Shown here: positions 7,152 through 16,477 of the stretch, in pieces
Layout of the letters: every line of letters starts with the position of its first letter
How positions within the stretch are numbered: position 1 is the stretch's first letter
Origin: Streptomyces lavendulae subsp. lavendulae
Lineage (GTDB): Bacteria > Actinomycetota > Actinomycetes > Streptomycetales > Streptomycetaceae
DNA: 64,000 bases
Reading direction: 5' to 3'
NCBI RefSeq assembly: GCF_002803845.1
Contig: NZ_CP024985.1
Span: 1-64,000 of the forward strand
Program-made: the position numbers and the translations under genes
Notes under the pieces: model-generated
Database searches by the model: none
What the model saw: the letters and a program-made list of their open reading frames with translations, nothing else
What the model was told of the DNA's origin: nothing

Positions 7152-8223
7152 GATTCGTCCTTTCGGTGTTCCGAGGCCGGTCCTCGGTGAGTTGTGGAGC
7201 GTGGGGAATTCCCACTCCTTGCGTCTCGGGGTGGCGGCGGGACAGCACGATGTGGGGAGACGGGGTCGGGCGTGCAACGGCGGCCGGACGGAGCGTCTCT
7301 CCGACGGCGGCCGGGGGCGGCAGTTGTGCCCCAACCGGCCCGTGTCGCCCCCTTCACGAGAGTGCGTCAGTAAAGCGGCAGCTCAACGGGCTGAATGAAT
7401 GCCGCGCCAGGCGGGAGGCCGGGCACGCAAAGAGGGGCGCCAACCGGCGCCCCTCACCCTTAGATATACCCGTCCCCAAGGTTCTTTCAGGACACCAGGC
7501 AGGTCGTGACATCAGTCACAGTCGGCCGGGCCAGGTCCCCAACCCGCCATCGCCTACCAGGGGTCTGTCGGTCAATCAGGCTCCGAAGCCCCGAGCGGAG
7601 CCAGGAACGAGCCTGTGCGCCCGGTCCGCGCTCCCAGCCCTGCCTGGTCCGGTGCACCGGCGATGCCGTCGGGCTCCGGCTGCCGGTTCTCGCCCAGGGC
7701 CAGGCGGCCAGCCCGCCGCCGGGCAGACCCCGGTCAGCGAACAGCCGGCGGTGGGGCGACACTGGGACGATGACCGAGCGCCGCCCGCCGGGTCCGGCTC
7801 GCCGCCGAGGGACCCGAAGCGCCCGGTCCTTCTTCCGCCGCGGGCAGCGACTGCGAGCACATCGGCCGGGGGCGGCGAGCCCTCGGCCGCGGCATCACCA
7901 CGGACGGCGAGTAACCTCCCGCCGGTGGGCAACCTTCCTGCTCACCCACCAGTCTTCTCGCCGGTGACTCCCCCACCCCGAGCCCGGGCGCCAGCCCGGC
8001 TACCCAGCATCCGACCCGTCGGTCAGACAGCGGCGGGCAGCACCGGATGGTCGACATGGTGATGCTCGACCTCGACGCCGTACTCAACTGATGGCGATAT
8101 CTGAATCTGGCTCTGACCGGAGTTCCGTGAAAAGTCGGCTGCCGCTGCTCATGAGGACCCCTCTGACAGTGGTGTGAGACGGCCACGGCATCATGGGGCC
8201 GAAGGGCCGTTGGGAGGTACCAC
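7152..8223. other. Long non-coding gap with one strong hairpin
   Basis: I find no gene with coding character in this 1.07-kb gap. It carries a perfect 10-bp stem (7432-7441 with 7446-7455, loop AACC) followed by a T/A-rich stretch, a terminator-like element without an obvious upstream gene. The remainder has no recognisable feature. A decayed gene cannot be excluded. Confidence 0.5.
7432..7455. terminator. Orphan 10-bp stem hairpin
   Basis: GAGGGGCGCC, loop AACC, GGCGCCCCTC. It lies in a gene-free gap, so it may be the terminator of a lost or unannotated RNA. Confidence 0.5.
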
Positions 8224-8713
8224 ATGACAGTTTTCATCGTCCATGACGATCCGGTCGGTCGGGGGCAGCGCAACTACATCGCCCATGCCGACCTGGCCCC
8301 ATTCGGGTTGGACGGGCAGATGGAACAGCTGTGGCTGGAGCCTCTCCGACGGGACCTACTCCATCGCCTGCATCCCCTTCCGCACGTACGGACTTGCCCT
8401 TGGCGACCAGGTACGTCTGTCGGAAGATGACGAGGTCAGCGAGGTTGTTGGACTCTCCTCGCATCGTGTTCTGCGCATGCTCCTGATGCCCGACTCGGTC
8501 CCCGAGTGGCTTGGGGCAACGACGGATCGGATCAAGGCCGAGATTGATGCCGCGGGTTTGCTGAGCGAGTGGAGCGGTGACCGTCACGTCGCCGTTGATA
8601 TCCCGGCCCCTGCGAATCCTTCGAAGCTGTTTGAAGTCATGGAGCGCGAGGTGTCCGCGGGCCGCGCCTTCTGGGAATGGGCAGACGCCATGCCGTTTTC
8701 TGCGAAACCCTGA
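8224..8713 (+). pseudogene. DUF4265 family protein, frameshifted
   Basis: The reading frame from ATG 8224 (good ribosome site GGGAGG) encodes MTVFIVHDDPVGRG...MEQLWLEPL. The family continuation is found in the +1 frame from about 8340: LSDGTYSIACIPFRTYGLAL, then DQVRLSEDDE and a C-terminal FWEWADAMPF to 8713. Joined, they give a normal-length DUF4265 protein of about 160 aa, a family of unknown function seen across actinobacteria. The frame change needs one extra base or a two-base loss near 8335-8350. It is either a genuine mutation or a sequence error; downstream codons look well preserved, which hints at a recent event. Confidence 0.7.
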
Positions 8714-8729
8714 TCTTGGCGCTTCGCCC

Positions 8730-9521
8730 TCATGCCTTCGTAAGGACTCGGGTTCTGAGGAGGGTGAAGGATGCCCGCCCGTACATGACCCTCTTGAGCG
8801 TTTTGACCCGGTTGACATGGCCTTCGATGACGCCTGAGCTCCAGTGCAAGGTGAGTCCGGCGGTTACAGCGTCGAGGTCGCCGCGCAGAAAGCCGGCGAA
8901 TCCGCTGATCGGCTTTGGCGCGTCCTGCTCGGCCTGGCGGATCCACTCGGTCAACAGGAAGCCGCGCCGGTTCCGGAGAAGTTCAGCGAAGGCCCGGGCC
9001 AGGTCACAGGCCCGGGCGATGTCCGGGCAGGCGATCCGCACGTCCAGCAAACGGCGGGCGAGGTCAGGCGGAAGTGTGTCCTGAGGTCGCATGATCCAGC
9101 CGGTGATCTTGCGAGGACTCGGGATGTCGGCCCGGACGGGTTCGGCGTTGCCGGCGCGGAGGCCCGCGAGGTGTTTGCGGACGACCTGGCGGCTGCCGCG
9201 GTAGCCGCGTTCGCGGATCTCCAGGAACAGCCGACTGCCGCTGACCTGGCCAAGGCTCTCGGTGAAGGGCGTGTTCAAGTACGGCTTGAACGGCTCCAGC
9301 ACTCCTGCCGGACGGCGTTCGTGGGCGGAGACCAGCAGCTGGTCGAGGTCGGTGTCGCGGAACCGTCGGACCGTCTTGCGGTCGAGGTTGAGGCGGCGTG
9401 CGATGGCGCTGACCGTCCAGTCTGCCGCGAGGAGTTTGTGCACGTCAGAGTGACGTTGGCGGGTCCGCTCGATGATTTGTGTCCGTGGCAGTTCGTGCAG
9501 CGGGAGCTGTATCAGCGGGGG
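8730..9521 (-). mobile_element. ISL3 family transposase remnant (C-terminal part)
   Basis: About 260 residues match the C-terminal half of ISL3 transposases. They include the helix-turn-helix ERTRQRHSDVHKLLAADWTV with ARRLNLDRKTVRRF, the YRGSRQVVRKHL segment, and the closing LTLHWSSGVIEGHVNRVKTL-type motif with the final RVLTKA. The N-terminal zinc-binding and first catalytic residues are missing. The 5' edge at about 9521 is joined in frame to a fragment of the small membrane protein described at 6906-7151. The frame stays open for a long way upstream, but that part is not transposase. It cannot encode an active enzyme. Confidence 0.8.
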
Positions 9522-9640
9522 CACCCCCACCATGAGGACGGCGCCGAGCGCCAGGACGAACAGGTTCCGTTGCCGGCGCAGCCGGCCCAGTTCGCGCTGG
9601 AGCTGCGCGTCGGAGTCGGCGGGCGCGGGCGTCGAGATGC
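9522..9640 (-). pseudogene. Truncated copy of the small membrane protein gene
   Basis: The segment encodes DAQLQRELGRLRRQRNLFVL and AGAVLM-like sequence nearly identical to residues about 18-45 of the 81-aa protein at 6906-7151. It lacks a start codon at the right place and its second membrane span was replaced by the ISL3 remnant. It records a duplication followed by IS insertion or deletion. Confidence 0.75.
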
Positions 9641-10146
9641 AGTTGGCGCTGCAGCGCATCGTCCAGCAGGCCGCGCCCGACCTGACCCACATCGAAGCCA
9701 CGATGGCCGACCACGCACGCAGAATATCGGCACGATCCCGCTCCAGGCGCCGGACCAGGAGTAGCAGCCGCCCTACCTCAGCCCTTCCCCGCCGGCAGTA
9801 CCAGCGCCGAAGGGACGGCCGTACCGGGTTGCCGCGACCGTCGGGCGGGCGGGGCGGGAGGCCGGCGACAGGATGGTCGAGCGGGGCAGGTTCTCCGCCA
9901 GGCACGCCATGACCACGACGTCGCCCGGGTCCGGGGACCGGCCGGGGCGGGCGGCCTCTCTCCTCCCGAGCCGTGGACGAGGGGAACGCCGTCCAGTCGT
10001 GGCGGCCGCGGCCATGCCCGGCCCGGTCGGCGAACCAGCCAACGGCACCGCGACACTGGGCCAATGAACGAACGTCGCGTGCTGGGCACCGGCCCCCGCC
10101 CCGCTTCTCCCCCGGCCCCACCCTCAGGCGGCTTGCGTCACGGCGT
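9641..10146. other. Gap with no supportable gene
   Basis: About 500 bp between the transposase relic and the glycosyltransferase. A short rightward frame around 9636-9780 reads MQLALQRIVQQAAPDL, which looks protein-like but decays into an arginine-rich tail, so I read it as a relic at most. Confidence 0.4.
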
Positions 10147-11256
10147 TCAGAAGGCGACGCGGAGCGTCAGCTCGCGCAGCCGGCGGCCGGTGGTGGAGAT
10201 GTCATATCGGCGAGCGTTCTTGAGTGCCGCGCTGGTCAGTGCCTCACGTAGGTGCGCGTCCCGGCCCATCTCGTCCAGGGCCACGGCCAGCGAACGCGGG
10301 TCGCCCGGGGTATAGGGAACGCCGGTGGTGCCGAGGACTTCCCTCACCTCGGGAACGTCGGAGTAGGCCACTGGCAGTCCGTGGGCTTGGGCTTCGATCA
10401 GGACAAGTCCGAATGCCTCAAGGCCCGCGGTCGTTCCCACGAAGGCGTCGAAGTGTGGCAGGCGGCGCCACAGCTCGGCGCGTGGCAGGAATGGCTCGAA
10501 CCGGACACGATCTCGTACCCCGAGTTCGAGGGCCTGCTGTTCGAGGTGCTCCCGCAGGACTCCGTGGCCGATTACGGTCAGGTGGTGCGGCTGCTCGGTC
10601 AGGGCGAGGGCTTCGACGGCCGTGGCCGTGGACTTGTTCTCGTCGAGGCGGCCAGCGTGCACCAGGGCCAAGGGCCCTTCTTCGGTCGGCGGGTGAGCGC
10701 GCACCCGAGCCTCGCTCAGACGGATACCCCACGGGATGACGCTGAGCCTGTTGGTGAACTCGCGTCCGGTGAGGCGGTCGATGCGGTCCGCGAGGGCGGC
10801 CGTCGGGGCGACGATCGCGGCACTGGCTGCAGCGACTTCGTACATGCCTTCGCGCTCCCACGCGCTGCGCTCGGCCACCATCACATCGGGGCCGTGGGCA
10901 ATGGCGATGATCGGGATGTTGCCGGCGGTGCGGGAGAAGGCCTGGCTCAGGGCGAACCCGACGTACTGGGCGTGGATGGCGTGCGGCTGGATCTTCTCGA
11001 TGAGCGCACCGACCTCACGCGTCAGCTCGTCCACGTACGAGTCGAAGTGAGGGCCATGGGGGCGTTTGACCGTGGAGAGGGCAGTCAGCTCGCCGAACGC
11101 AGCCTGCCAGGCCGGATCGACCGGTTCTCTGCCGAGGAAGGTCGTGCGGGTCTCAGGCATCGCGCTGTAAAGGTCGCGGACGAGGATCATGCTTCCCGAA
11201 GACGGTGCGGAGGGGCGGTTGATCCCAGTCAGGATTTTCAGGAATTTCTCGGTCAT
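10147..11256 (-). CDS. GT4-type glycosyltransferase (GT-B fold)
   Basis: A 369-aa retaining GT-B glycosyltransferase, transferring an activated sugar in the cytoplasm. The N-terminal domain shows a typical start (FLKILTGINRPSAPSSGSM) and an internal NIPIIAIAHGPDVM. The C-terminal nucleotide-sugar domain contains LALVHAGRLDENKSTATAVE, the family strand at the beginning of the donor-binding half. It also has GTTAGLEAFGLVLIEAQAHG, the E-x7-E motif of family 4. ATG 11256 is preferred over an upstream start because GGGG lies upstream and conserved sequence begins there. With the UDP-sugar dehydrogenase and GT2 next door it probably builds a glycan or glycosylated metabolite; the donor and acceptor are unknown. 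Confidence 0.85.
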   Translation of the reverse strand: MTEKFLKILTGINRPSAPSSGSMILVRDLYSAMPETRTTFLGREPVDPAWQAAFGELTALSTVKRPHGPHFDSYVDELTREVGALIEKIQPHAIHAQYVGFALSQAFSRTAGNIPIIAIAHGPDVMVAERSAWEREGMYEVAAASAAIVAPTAALADRIDRLTGREFTNRLSVIPWGIRLSEARVRAHPPTEEGPLALVHAGRLDENKSTATAVEALALTEQPHHLTVIGHGVLREHLEQQALELGVRDRVRFEPFLPRAELWRRLPHFDAFVGTTAGLEAFGLVLIEAQAHGLPVAYSDVPEVREVLGTTGVPYTPGDPRSLAVALDEMGRDAHLREALTSAALKNARRYDISTTGRRLRELTLRVAF

Positions 11257-11340
11257 GCGGAACCCCGATCTGCGGTATCCGTTGGTTGGAATTGAAGATC
11301 GCGCCTCATGGTTAAATCGAGGCAAAAGCTATTCGTGTGC

Positions 11341-12702
11341 CTAAATCGCGTCCTGGCGGGGAGGTGCCCACCAGGACGCCAGGTGTGGCGTGACGACTGC
11401 CTTGATCTCCTCGACCGGATGTAAGCAGCCCCGCCCGTCTTGCTCTGCGACCCAGACTCTGACCGTTGATCGGGGGTAGACGGGGTGGATTCCAATCTCT
11501 CCCTTGGGAAGGAGTCCATTGAATGGTGTGGGGATTCCTTCGCCGTTCCAGTATTCCCATGCCTCAAGAGCTTTTGATTTCTCGAAACAGTGGTACAGCT
11601 GGCTGTAGCGGGTCATATATCGGATTCTGCGGAATACCATCTGGCCGATCAGCCCAGGTGCGGCTTTCCTGAGCCGATCGAGCTCAGCGTCCTGGAACGT
11701 GACGGCTGCCGCGTCCTGGGACGGGTCGAGTGCAGTCCTGGCGAGCAGGTGGGACAGCCGTCGCCGGACGTACTCGGCAACTCCCGGAGCGAGATCGGCT
11801 TCCAGGCCTTCGAAGAGCTGGACGAGCCGGTGGTGGCGCGGATTGAAGCGGGCCAGGTCGAACAGCTGGTCCATGCCGTCCACGGCAGCGAAGGCGAGTC
11901 GCTTGTAGAGCCAGTTGTTCAGCTCCCCCTCCGCGGCGTAGGCCTTGCTCTCCGGCGTGACCGAGTGGAGCATCAGGTATTCGGACAGGACCTCGAAGTA
12001 CAGGTAGCCGAGGACCGGCACGTGGGGGACGGCGTCGGCGAGAGCGTCGACGAACTCGGCTGCCGGTGTGGTGGCGTGGCCGGTGGCGTTGCGCAGGGCG
12101 ACGTCGAGGAAGGGGGCCGCGGCGCGCAGGCCGGCGAGGACGGCACGGTCGAGCTGGTCGGTCTCAGCAGGGGTGAGGAGGTTCTGGTAGCGCAGGTAGG
12201 TGCGCAGGTGGATGGCGCCGAGATGCAGGTAGTCGATGCCCTTGGGGCGGACCGGGGCATCCGCGGTGACTTCGAAGACCAGGGGGGTGGTGGACGGCTT
12301 CGTCTGCATCAGGTAGGCGCCGAGGTTGTGGGGGCGCAGGCGCTCACCCTGAGGGGTGAGGGGCGAGCAGTACAGCGCCCCGACGAGACATCCGGCGGAG
12401 ACGTGCACCTGCCCGCTGGTGCGGATGGCTTCGATTCCCCGGGTGACGTGCAGCAGGTGCAGCGGTTGGCCGCTGATGAGCGCTTCGGTCATGGCGCTGT
12501 TCCTGATCAGCCAGCCGTTGGGGGTCGAGTGTTCCAGGTAGTCGCGCCAGTCGGCCTCGCTGTCGGTCAGCGAGGCCGGGCTGCGGCGCTGCGCGGGCAG
12601 GGTGTAGTCCGTGTGGGCGTGTTCCCATTCGTCGCGCACGGGGAACTCCTCGGTGGGGTCGGGGCGGGTCAGGGGGAGGGCAGCGCTAGAGGACTTCGAC
12701 AT
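11341..12702 (-). CDS. Unknown 453-aa protein in the sugar cluster
   Basis: I do not recognise this protein. It is soluble and well conserved in codon usage. Points of note: an N-terminal acidic stretch, LIRNSAMTEALISGQPLHLL (about residues 65-85), VHVSAGCLVGALYCSPLTPQ (about 98-118), a central helical half, and a C-terminal RSTVRVWVAEQDG with HPVEEIKAVV. The N-terminal third, with its VSAGCLVGALY strand, could be a small-molecule-binding or ADP-ribosyl-transferase-like fold, but no catalytic triad can be assigned. Its stop overlaps nothing, while its start overlaps the 3' end of the dehydrogenase gene by 17 bp, so the two are translated together. Confidence 0.75.
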   Translation of the reverse strand: MSKSSSAALPLTRPDPTEEFPVRDEWEHAHTDYTLPAQRRSPASLTDSEADWRDYLEHSTPNGWLIRNSAMTEALISGQPLHLLHVTRGIEAIRTSGQVHVSAGCLVGALYCSPLTPQGERLRPHNLGAYLMQTKPSTTPLVFEVTADAPVRPKGIDYLHLGAIHLRTYLRYQNLLTPAETDQLDRAVLAGLRAAAPFLDVALRNATGHATTPAAEFVDALADAVPHVPVLGYLYFEVLSEYLMLHSVTPESKAYAAEGELNNWLYKRLAFAAVDGMDQLFDLARFNPRHHRLVQLFEGLEADLAPGVAEYVRRRLSHLLARTALDPSQDAAAVTFQDAELDRLRKAAPGLIGQMVFRRIRYMTRYSQLYHCFEKSKALEAWEYWNGEGIPTPFNGLLPKGEIGIHPVYPRSTVRVWVAEQDGRGCLHPVEEIKAVVTPHLASWWAPPRQDAI

Positions 12703-13939
12703 TCGCCCCGGCCATGCGGTTGCGGCAGTCGAGAACCCAGGCCGCGTGCTGCTGGATCATCGGGAGGTCGAAGCGTGCGTGGTCCATGAGCAGCACTACG
12801 GTGTCGGCGGCCGCAACCTCCTCCGGTGTCGCGTCCACCCGGCGCACCGCCCCGGTGTCGGCGCCATCTGGGATGTTGGGCTCCGCGCCGCGGACGTCGG
12901 CGCCGAGGCTGGTCAGGAGTTCGGCGACACGTGCCGACGGCGAGTTGCGGAGGTCTGTTGCGTTGATCTTGTAGGTCAGGCCGAGCAGCAGAACCCGAGC
13001 CCCTCCAACGGCCACGCCGCGTGCTTCGAGTGCCTCAACGATGCGCTGGACGACGTAGTCGGGCATGCGTCGGTTCACGTCGGCTGCAAGTTCCACGAAC
13101 CGGAAGGGCACGCCGAGCTCTTCGCGGATCTTCCAGGCGAGGAACAGCGGGTCGACGGGCAGGCAGTGCCCGCCGACTCCGGGCCCCGGGGTGAACCGGG
13201 TGAAGCCGAAGGGCTTGGTGCCGGCGGCGTCGATCGCTTCCCAGATGTTGACGCCGAGGCGTTCGGTCAGCGTTGCCAGTTCGTTGATCATGGAGATGTT
13301 GACGAGCCGGAAGGTGTTCTCGATCAGCTTGGCCAGCTCGGCGATCCTGGGCGCGGACACCGGCACCGTGGTGTCGAAGGTGGTGTCGTAGAACGCCTTG
13401 ATCACTTCGAGTGAGGTGGCGTCGATACCCGACACTACTTTCGGCGTCCCCTCGAAGGACCATCTCTTGCTGCCGGGGGCGATCCGCTCGGGACTGAATC
13501 CGACGCTGAAGTCCGATCCGCCTTTGAGGCCCGAGGCCTTCTCCAGGGTCGGCACCAGCAGTTCCTCGGTGGTGCCGGGATAGGTCGTGGACTCCAGGAC
13601 CACGGTCGCGCCGGGGCGCAGGTGCTCGCCCAGGGTCTGGGCGCAGGCCTCGATGTGGCTCAGATCGGGCACGCCGTCGCGCAGCGGGGTCGGCACGGTG
13701 ATCACCGCGAGGTCGAAGCCGGCCAGGGCGGCCGCGTCGGCAGTCGCCGCGTAGGCACCCGTGTCCAGCACGGCGCGCAGCAGCGAGGAGGGCACGTCCT
13801 CCACGTAGGAGTCGCCGGCGGTCAGACGCCGGATGCGGTCTGGGTCGACGTCGTAGCCGACGACGTGGTGGCCGGCCTGGGCGGCGCGTACGGCCAGGGG
13901 GAGGCCTACGTAGCCCTGACCAGCGACAACGATCTGCAT
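12686..13939 (-). CDS. UDP-sugar 6-dehydrogenase (UDP-ManNAc/UDP-Glc dehydrogenase family)
   Basis: A 417-aa NAD-dependent four-electron dehydrogenase that oxidises the C6 of a UDP-hexose to a uronic acid. The N-terminal Rossmann motif GQGYVG is at residues 7-12, and the catalytic cysteine lies in VGGHCLPVDP (Cys 259). The central segment has the family's FSPERIAPG (148-156), which resembles the WecC/UDP-N-acetylmannosamine branch more than plain UDP-glucose dehydrogenase. The C-terminal NAD-sugar domain ends with DTVVLLMDHARFD and DCRN. It is followed by the 453-aa unknown and GT4 genes in one leftward operon; the GT2 gene diverges from it. It probably supplies an acidic sugar donor. Confidence 0.88.
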   Translation of the reverse strand: MQIVVAGQGYVGLPLAVRAAQAGHHVVGYDVDPDRIRRLTAGDSYVEDVPSSLLRAVLDTGAYAATADAAALAGFDLAVITVPTPLRDGVPDLSHIEACAQTLGEHLRPGATVVLESTTYPGTTEELLVPTLEKASGLKGGSDFSVGFSPERIAPGSKRWSFEGTPKVVSGIDATSLEVIKAFYDTTFDTTVPVSAPRIAELAKLIENTFRLVNISMINELATLTERLGVNIWEAIDAAGTKPFGFTRFTPGPGVGGHCLPVDPLFLAWKIREELGVPFRFVELAADVNRRMPDYVVQRIVEALEARGVAVGGARVLLLGLTYKINATDLRNSPSARVAELLTSLGADVRGAEPNIPDGADTGAVRRVDATPEEVAAADTVVLLMDHARFDLPMIQQHAAWVLDCRNRMAGANVEVL

Positions 13940-14003
13940 GGCGGCTCCTGCTCGGTTGTGGTGCTTGAATGGGGGTCGGTCTGGTCTGGCGAGGAGAAGT
14001 GCT

Positions 14004-14777
14004 GTGCCCCTGGTGTCTGTCGTGATGCCCGTCTACAACTCGGCGGCGACCCTGGGGTCGGCCGTCCGATCGGTGCTCACCCAGACCCACAGCGATCTGG
14101 AGCTGCTGGTCACCGACGACCAGTCCTGCGACGGCTCGATGGATCTGCTCCGCGAGTTCGCCCGGCAGGACGAGCGCGTCCTGCCGGAGCGGGCACCCGA
14201 ACAGGGCGGTGCCGGCCGGGCCCGCAACCTCGCGATCGAGCGGGCCCGTGGGGACTACGTAGCCTTCCTCGACAGCGACGACATGTGGCTGCCAGAGAAG
14301 ACCGAGAAGCAGCTCGTCTTTGCCGCGCAGGCCACCGCGCCGCTGACGTTCACCTCGTACTTCAAGATGGACGCCGACTATGCCGGCGAGAGCACTGACT
14401 GGGTCCCCAACGGGCGCGTGGTCCGTGCGCGCGAGCACGTGGACTACCACGCGATGCTCGTCCGTGACCACATCGGTGCTCTCACGGCCATGTACGACCG
14501 TGGTGTCCTGGGCACGAGGCTCATGCCTGAGATGCGCAAGCGCCAGGACTACGCTCTGTGGCTGTCAATCATGCGGGACGGCGCCGACGCCCGGGGCCTG
14601 GCCGAGCCGCTCGCGGTGTACCGGGCCCACCAGGCGGGGTCCCTGTCTTCCAACAAGCTCTCGCTCGTGCAGTACAACTGGTCGCTGTACCGCGAGCACG
14701 AGCACCTGTCGGTCCCGCGGGCGACACGGGCGCTGGCCGGCGCCGTGTGGCAGTCGCTGCGCAACTCCCGCATCTAG
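14004..14777 (+). CDS. GT2-type glycosyltransferase
   Basis: A 257-aa inverting GT-A glycosyltransferase. It opens with PLVSVVMPVYNSAATL and carries the GRARNLAIERARGDYVAFLD run ending in DSDD (about residues 92-95), which coordinates the metal and nucleotide sugar. GTG 14004 is chosen because GAGGAG lies seven bases upstream and the family starts exactly there. No membrane anchor is visible. The gene is divergent from the dehydrogenase operon, with only 64 bp between starts, so both promoters sit in 13940-14003. The acceptor cannot be told from sequence. Confidence 0.88.
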   Translation: MPLVSVVMPVYNSAATLGSAVRSVLTQTHSDLELLVTDDQSCDGSMDLLREFARQDERVLPERAPEQGGAGRARNLAIERARGDYVAFLDSDDMWLPEKTEKQLVFAAQATAPLTFTSYFKMDADYAGESTDWVPNGRVVRAREHVDYHAMLVRDHIGALTAMYDRGVLGTRLMPEMRKRQDYALWLSIMRDGADARGLAEPLAVYRAHQAGSLSSNKLSLVQYNWSLYREHEHLSVPRATRALAGAVWQSLRNSRI

Positions 14778-14874
14778 CCCGGCCGGGCCCCGCCCCGTGG
14801 CAGCGCCGCGTGATCGGAGGCGGGCCCCTGCTGGGGGCGGGAATCCGGCGGGTCTCCGGGGCGCGAGCTGCGGG

Positions 14875-15774
14875 CTATGCGGCAGAACCGGTGCCGGATG
14901 CCGCGCGCAGGAACAGCTGGAGCAGCAGTCGGCGGTCTTCGGCCGGGATGTCCGCCTGGCCGCTCTGAAGAGCCTCACGGCCGTGCAAGAAGCGGCGCTG
15001 GTTCACGATGAGGTAGTCCCCGGCCTGGAGCATGAAGGACACCTGCCCCCGTACGAGCTCCTCGGCCAGCGCACGAGCGGCGTCGGCGTGCTCCTGGCCG
15101 AGTTCGGACCTCTCCAGCATCTTGGCGGTGAAGCGGACGAAGCCCTCGCCCCGGTCGCCGTCCAGGATCGGGAAGGGCTTGTACTCCTCGCCGACCGAGT
15201 GCAGGTCGTAGAAGGTCCCGTAGTGGTAGCCCGACTCGGCCAGCAGCGCGCGGTGGTCCTCCGAAAGCCGGGCCACGGCCGCGTGGGCGTCGGACAGGAT
15301 GCTGGGGCCGCCGCCGAGCGGGTCGGGGCGGACACACAGCAGCGTGGTGTAGTCCGGGGGCAGGGTCCCGTTGACCAGGTCCATGTGGAAGGCGTTGTAG
15401 CCGATGCCGCTGGACTTCCCGGGGTCCTTGTCCACCTTGACCCCGATGTCCTTCCAGAGGGGCCACCGCGGGAACGGCGAGAAGGGGACGGCCACCTCGG
15501 CCGCGAATCCCGTCGCCAGCCGCAGGAAACTGTCGTCGTCGGCCCCCAGCGCCTTGGCCAGGCGTCCCAGACGCAGCACAGCGTATCCGCCGTCCTTCGC
15601 CGTCAGTGCCCGGCGCAGAGTCGTGGCGGTCTCCGCGAACTGCGGGCAGGAGGCCAGCTCGGTCCGGTACTCCTCCATGGTGGACGCCGCCAAGGCCGGC
15701 CCGTCCAGCTTCCACGTCGGCAGGGTGAGGTCGATCAGAGCAGATTCGAGTTCGCTCGTGATGTCGATGAACAC
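14875..15774 (-). CDS. Fe(II)/2-oxoglutarate oxygenase, TauD/clavaminate-synthase-like
   Basis: A 299-aa non-heme iron oxygenase. The facial triad is visible as HMD at residues 130-132 and His 264 in FLHGRE. Preceding sequence (WPLWKDIGVKVDKDPGK) and following GGGPSILSDAHAAV fit the TauD / asparagine-oxygenase / clavaminate synthase group, which hydroxylates amino acids or sulfonates. A 2OG-binding arginine is likely near residue 288. The ATG at 15774 lacks a strong ribosome site but conserved sequence starts there. Its place between a glycosyltransferase and NUDIX/GNAT genes suggests tailoring of an amino-acid-containing product rather than taurine use. Confidence 0.85.
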   Translation of the reverse strand: MFIDITSELESALIDLTLPTWKLDGPALAASTMEEYRTELASCPQFAETATTLRRALTAKDGGYAVLRLGRLAKALGADDDSFLRLATGFAAEVAVPFSPFPRWPLWKDIGVKVDKDPGKSSGIGYNAFHMDLVNGTLPPDYTTLLCVRPDPLGGGPSILSDAHAAVARLSEDHRALLAESGYHYGTFYDLHSVGEEYKPFPILDGDRGEGFVRFTAKMLERSELGQEHADAARALAEELVRGQVSFMLQAGDYLIVNQRRFLHGREALQSGQADIPAEDRRLLLQLFLRAASGTGSAA

Positions 15775-15884
15775 GGGGAGCTTCCTGTCTCTCGGGGTTT
15801 TCGGAGTGTTGTTCGTTCGCTGCTGCTCGTCCGGGCAACAGCGGTCGGGACAGCGGCATCTGGAGTACGGCGCCGCGCTCAGAG

Positions 15885-16361
15885 TCAGCGGGCCACGAGG
15901 CGCACGGACTCGCCCCGCTGGGCGGCCAGGGCGGCCTCAAGCCAGGCACCACGCTTGGCGTCGAGGAGCGTCATGGCCTCGGCCATGCGAACCCATCGGG
16001 CTTCAGACAGCTCGCTGGTCTGGAGGCGAACCGAGGTGCTGGCCGGGACCCGGCCTCCGTCAAAGAGGAACTGAACGACTGCCCGGCCGCCGGTCGACTC
16101 CTTCGGGATGTGCCACATGACTGCGAGCAGGCCGGCGGCCTGACAGGTCAGACCCGTCTCTTCCGCAAGCTCGCGCTCGGCACACACCGTCGGGTACTCC
16201 CCGAGGTCGAGCATGCCCCCCGGGAACTGCCACGTGGCCGATCCGTAGTTCGCCTTCACGAGGAGCATGAGGCCGTCTTCGTCGGTGACGAGCATCGCGC
16301 CGACGGCAACCACCTGAGGCAGACTGGCCAGCCATTCAGCCGTCGGCAGCAGGTCTGTCAT
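15885..16361 (-). CDS. NUDIX hydrolase
   Basis: A 158-aa NUDIX protein. The Nudix box GMLDLGE...RELAEETGL (about residues 52-74 of this start) is complete, including the REUXEEXGU core that binds the catalytic metal. Such enzymes cleave nucleoside diphosphates linked to another group, such as sugar nucleotides, dNTPs or caps. ATG 16361 is preferred because upstream residues look non-coding. The frame closes at 15885, about 100 bp from the oxygenase start. The substrate may be a nucleotide sugar from the neighbouring glycan pathway, but this is not shown by the sequence. Confidence 0.85.
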   Translation of the reverse strand: MTDLLPTAEWLASLPQVVAVGAMLVTDEDGLMLLVKANYGSATWQFPGGMLDLGEYPTVCAERELAEETGLTCQAAGLLAVMWHIPKESTGGRAVVQFLFDGGRVPASTSVRLQTSELSEARWVRMAEAMTLLDAKRGAWLEAALAAQRGESVRLVAR

Positions 16362-16477
16362 CCGCCACTCGCATTCTGTAGTGGTGAAGGTGATCCAGGG
16401 AGCGTGTGGAGCGTGCAGTGCGCGGCCCCGGCCGTTGCGGCACCTGTTCGGCGGCGCCCGCCGCCGGGCCGGCGCCC

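Noticed and set aside
7440..7500. Possible tRNA or small RNA after the 10-bp hairpin
   Set aside because: No cloverleaf or CCA-adjacent acceptor stem could be built from the sequence.
12611..13414. Rightward frame across the 3' part of the UDP-sugar dehydrogenase
   Set aside because: Antisense shadow of a clearly identified enzyme.
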